A stretch of DNA of 14,406 nucleotides from UBA7672 sp035995285 (GTDB taxonomy: Bacteria; Pseudomonadota; Alphaproteobacteria; Caulobacterales; Hyphomonadaceae): contig DASYKO010000536.1 in NCBI GenBank assembly GCA_035995285.1, forward strand, positions 1-14,406, read 5' to 3'. The notes beneath the pieces were generated by a model. That model saw only the letters and a list, made by a program, of their open reading frames with translations. It was not told the origin of the DNA and searched no databases. Shown in pieces: positions 12,701 to 14,406 of this stretch. The position numbers and the translations under genes were made by a program. Each line of letters begins with the position of its first letter. Within the stretch, counting starts at the first letter, position 1.

Positions 12701-13330
12701 ATGTTCAGGAAGCTGGTTCTGGTAGCGGTCGCGGCGAGCTTTTCGTTCGAGGCGGTTGCGCAGCAGCGCACCGTCGTCACCTCCGCGCCGACCGCGCAGC
12801 AGTATGTCGACCTCTTGTTCAAGGACGAGCCGCAGGGCGAGCCCAGCATCCGCACGCGCGGCATCCAGCTGCTGCAGCCCCAGCCGGTAGCAGCGCCCCA
12901 GATGGCTGCGACCATGCCGGTTGCGCCCCAGGTTCAGGCGCCAATTCCGGTCGCGGTGTCTGCCCCCGCCGCCCCGCCGCCGGCGGAAGCCAGGATCATC
13001 GCAGCGCCGGTGCGCTTCGCTTACAACTCGACCGTCGTGCCCGCCGACTTCCGGCCCTACCTGGTCAACCTGGCCGAGGCGCTCAAGCGGCCGGAAGCGC
13101 AGGGCAAGGTCGTGATCATCGCGGGCCACACCGACTCGAAGGGCGATGCGGCCTACAACATGACGCTGTCGGCCCGCCGCGCCCGCGCCGTCGAGCAGTT
13201 CCTGATCGCCCAGGGCGTTGGCGCCCAGCAGGTCGTCTCGACCGGCCGCGGCGAAACCCAGCTGATCCCGGGCCACGAGCAGGACGACATGCTCAACCGC
13301 CGGGTCGAATTCTCGGTGGCCAGCTTCTGA
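12701..13330 (+). CDS. OmpA C-terminal-domain periplasmic protein (peptidoglycan-binding, no barrel)
   Basis: The 209-residue protein has a signal peptide cut after FEAVA (residue 20). A Pro/Ala/Gln-rich linker (about 59-97) leads to an OmpA-like domain (about 101-207): PVRFAYNSTVV, then AGHTDSKG, YNMTLSARRARAVEQFL and NRRVEF. D145 and R160 match the pair that holds diaminopimelate in peptidoglycan. There is no membrane barrel and no lipobox, so it is a soluble periplasmic or loosely cell-wall-attached protein. The ATG at 12701 has GGGAG nine bases upstream and begins the signal peptide; 41 extra codons upstream look non-coding. It ends at its own terminator (13367). Role: envelope anchoring or stabilisation. 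Confidence 0.9.
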   Translation: MFRKLVLVAVAASFSFEAVAQQRTVVTSAPTAQQYVDLLFKDEPQGEPSIRTRGIQLLQPQPVAAPQMAATMPVAPQVQAPIPVAVSAPAAPPPAEARIIAAPVRFAYNSTVVPADFRPYLVNLAEALKRPEAQGKVVIIAGHTDSKGDAAYNMTLSARRARAVEQFLIAQGVGAQQVVSTGRGETQLIPGHEQDDMLNRRVEFSVASF

Positions 13331-13366
13331 TCTTTCTCCCCCGACTAGCCTCCTCCCCGAAACTCT

Positions 13367-13396
13367 CGCCCTGGAGCCTTGCTCCCGGGCGTTTTT
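13367..13396 (+). terminator. Intrinsic terminator of the OmpA-domain gene
   Basis: CGCCC-T-GGAGC (13367-13377) pairs with GCTCC-C-GGGCG (13381-13391) around a three-base loop, with one T/C mismatch, followed by TTTTT (13392-13396). It separates the OmpA-domain gene from the CRP/FNR regulator gene, which therefore needs its own promoter in about 13397-13490; none is clear. Confidence 0.85.
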
Positions 13397-13490
13397 CTGT
13401 CTGCTGGTTGTCGGGCATCGCATTGTCGCGCCCAACCCGGGGCGATAAGGTTCGCGTCAGACGACAGGGACGAATTGAGGGGCCGGGATC

Positions 13491-14192
13491 ATGACTCTTA
13501 CCGCAGCAGAGCTCGTCAAGCTTATCCGTGCCGGATCGTGGCTGGCTGATGCGCCGGTGGCCTCCCTCGAGAAGCTAGCGCCGCTCGGACAGGTCCGCGC
13601 GTACGGGAAGGGGAAGACCGTCTTCCAGAAGGGGGACGATGGCGACTTCATGGGGATCGTGCTTTCGGGGCGGCTGAAGATCTCCGGCTTTTCGGTGTCG
13701 GGCGCAGAGACGGTGCACAACATCCTCCAGCCGGGCGATGTCGCCGGCGAGATCGCCGTGCTCGACGGCCATCCGCGCACGGCTGACGCGATCGCCATCG
13801 AGGCGTGCGAACTGCTGGCGTTTTCCCGCGCGGTGGTGCTCCGCCGGCTTTCGGAGGATGCCGAGCTTGCTGTCGCCCTGGTGCGCTCGATGGCCGGAAA
13901 GCTTCGGGCGGCATCAGATGCACTCGATTCGATGACGCTGGACATGGGCCGCAAGGTCGCCGCGGCGATGCTGCGCCTGGCCGAGCAGATTGTGGCCGAT
14001 GAGGGCAAGGATGGCGAGTACCGCATCGCCATCGACCAGACGATGCTTGCCCGCTATGCCGGCATCACCCGCTCCAATCTCAATCGCGTGCTGAAGCGCT
14101 TCGAGGCGGCGGAGGCCTCAAGCCATGAGAAGGGCGTCCTCACAATCCGCGACATCGACTGGCTGCGCGACTTCGCCGAGAGCGAGGACTGA
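13491..14192 (+). CDS. CRP/FNR-family transcription regulator with an intact cAMP-binding cassette
   Basis: The 233-residue protein has a cyclic-nucleotide-binding domain (about 15-130), a dimerisation helix (about 120-150) and a winged-helix domain (about 150-225). The phosphate-binding cassette reads AGEIAVLDGHPRTADA (85-100): G86, E87 and R96 match the residues that hold the ribose and phosphate in PKA-type cAMP sites, with the same E-to-R distance of nine. There is no FNR-like cysteine cluster near the N-terminus, so oxygen sensing by iron-sulfur is unlikely. The recognition helix, GITRSNLNRVLKRFE, keeps the two arginines of E. coli CRP (R180 and R185, here R194 and R199) but has Ser instead of Glu181. 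GAGGGG lies about nine bases before the ATG. A partner cyclase is encoded at 5287-7323. Confidence 0.9.
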   Translation: MTLTAAELVKLIRAGSWLADAPVASLEKLAPLGQVRAYGKGKTVFQKGDDGDFMGIVLSGRLKISGFSVSGAETVHNILQPGDVAGEIAVLDGHPRTADAIAIEACELLAFSRAVVLRRLSEDAELAVALVRSMAGKLRAASDALDSMTLDMGRKVAAAMLRLAEQIVADEGKDGEYRIAIDQTMLARYAGITRSNLNRVLKRFEAAEASSHEKGVLTIRDIDWLRDFAESED

Positions 14193-14406
14193 GGCAGGCC
14201 GCCCCCGCCGCGGACGGTGGCTCGCGCCGGCGACGGGATGATTCCGAAAATCGGTTTCGATGACCGCTATCGGCGAATTCCGTTGAAAAACTCGACGGCT
14301 GAAGCGTTCGATCCATCGGTCAAAGCCGATGGGGAGTTAGAGCGTCCGGCCCTGCGGCCGGCGTAGTCCGCGGCGCGAGGCCGCGATCATGCGGTGGCTC
14401 CTTGGG
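14193..14406. other. Terminal stretch with three hairpins and a possible 17-residue minus-strand ORF
   Basis: No long gene is present. Three hairpins occur: CCATCGG/CCGATGG (14313-14332), CCGGCC/GGCCGG (14346-14361) and CGCGGC/GCCGCG (14369-14385). On the minus strand AAGGAG sits eight bases before an ATG at 14390, opening 17 Arg-rich codons that stop at 14337. This might be a leader peptide, the start of an RNA element, or chance. The window ends too soon to decide. Confidence 0.3.

Noticed and set aside
13331..13490. An FNR-type or CRP-like site in front of the regulator gene (autoregulation)
   Set aside because: No TTGAT-N4-ATCAA or TGTGC-N6-GCACA pattern was found in this gap.
12301..13494. 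Plus-strand frame of 397 codons and minus-strand frame 12575-13435
   Set aside because: Both overlap the OmpA-domain gene, whose frame has a signal peptide and conserved peptidoglycan-binding residues. The alternatives are Arg/Ala/Gly-rich shadows.

Overview
The window is GC-rich, with strongly GC-biased third codon positions. Most of its proteins carry Sec or lipoprotein signals and belong to the Gram-negative envelope. A CsgG/HfaB-type lipoprotein, a CHASE2 adenylate cyclase, a periplasmic caspase-like protein and a PKA-type cAMP-binding CRP/FNR regulator together suggest an alphaproteobacterium, perhaps of the Caulobacterales/Hyphomonadaceae kind. That placement is inferred from gene content only. 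No tRNA, rRNA, CRISPR array or insertion sequence was seen.

Layout. Positions 1-823 hold at most the tail of one gene and otherwise look non-coding or degenerate. Positions 824-5142, all on the minus strand, form a surface-export island. In transcription order it has two secreted proteins made of four ~36-residue repeats (4615-5142 and 3812-4378), two small Cys-containing secreted proteins (3326-3682 and 2815-3213), a CsgG-type outer-membrane lipoprotein with extra peptidoglycan-binding-like and DUF4384-like domains (1208-2734), and a small membrane or exported protein (824-1168). Positions 5287-7323 (minus) encode a CHASE2 class III adenylate cyclase. It is divergent from a caspase-family protein (7475-8755, plus), which converges through a bidirectional terminator on an outer-membrane beta-barrel protein (8876-10144, minus). 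Then come a FecR-like exported protein (10323-11129, minus), a hemolysin III family membrane protein (11370-12077, minus), a 28-residue membrane peptide (12313-12399, minus), an OmpA-domain protein (12701-13330, plus) and a CRP/FNR regulator (13491-14192, plus).

How it may fit together. The CsgG-like protein beside two repeat proteins has the shape of a curli-like (type VIII) export and fibre locus, but the repeats are not recognisable curlin repeats. The likely promoters of both repeat genes carry the same perfect palindrome, TGTGCC-N4-GGCACA, with the geometry of a CRP-family site (TGTGC-N6-GCACA). Weaker versions lie between the cyclase and caspase genes and between the 28-residue peptide and OmpA genes. 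As the window also encodes a cyclase with all catalytic residues and a regulator with an intact cAMP-binding cassette, the working model is a local cAMP circuit controlling a secreted repeat-protein surface structure. The gene identities are well supported. The fibre, the regulator-site pairing and the circuit are inferences.
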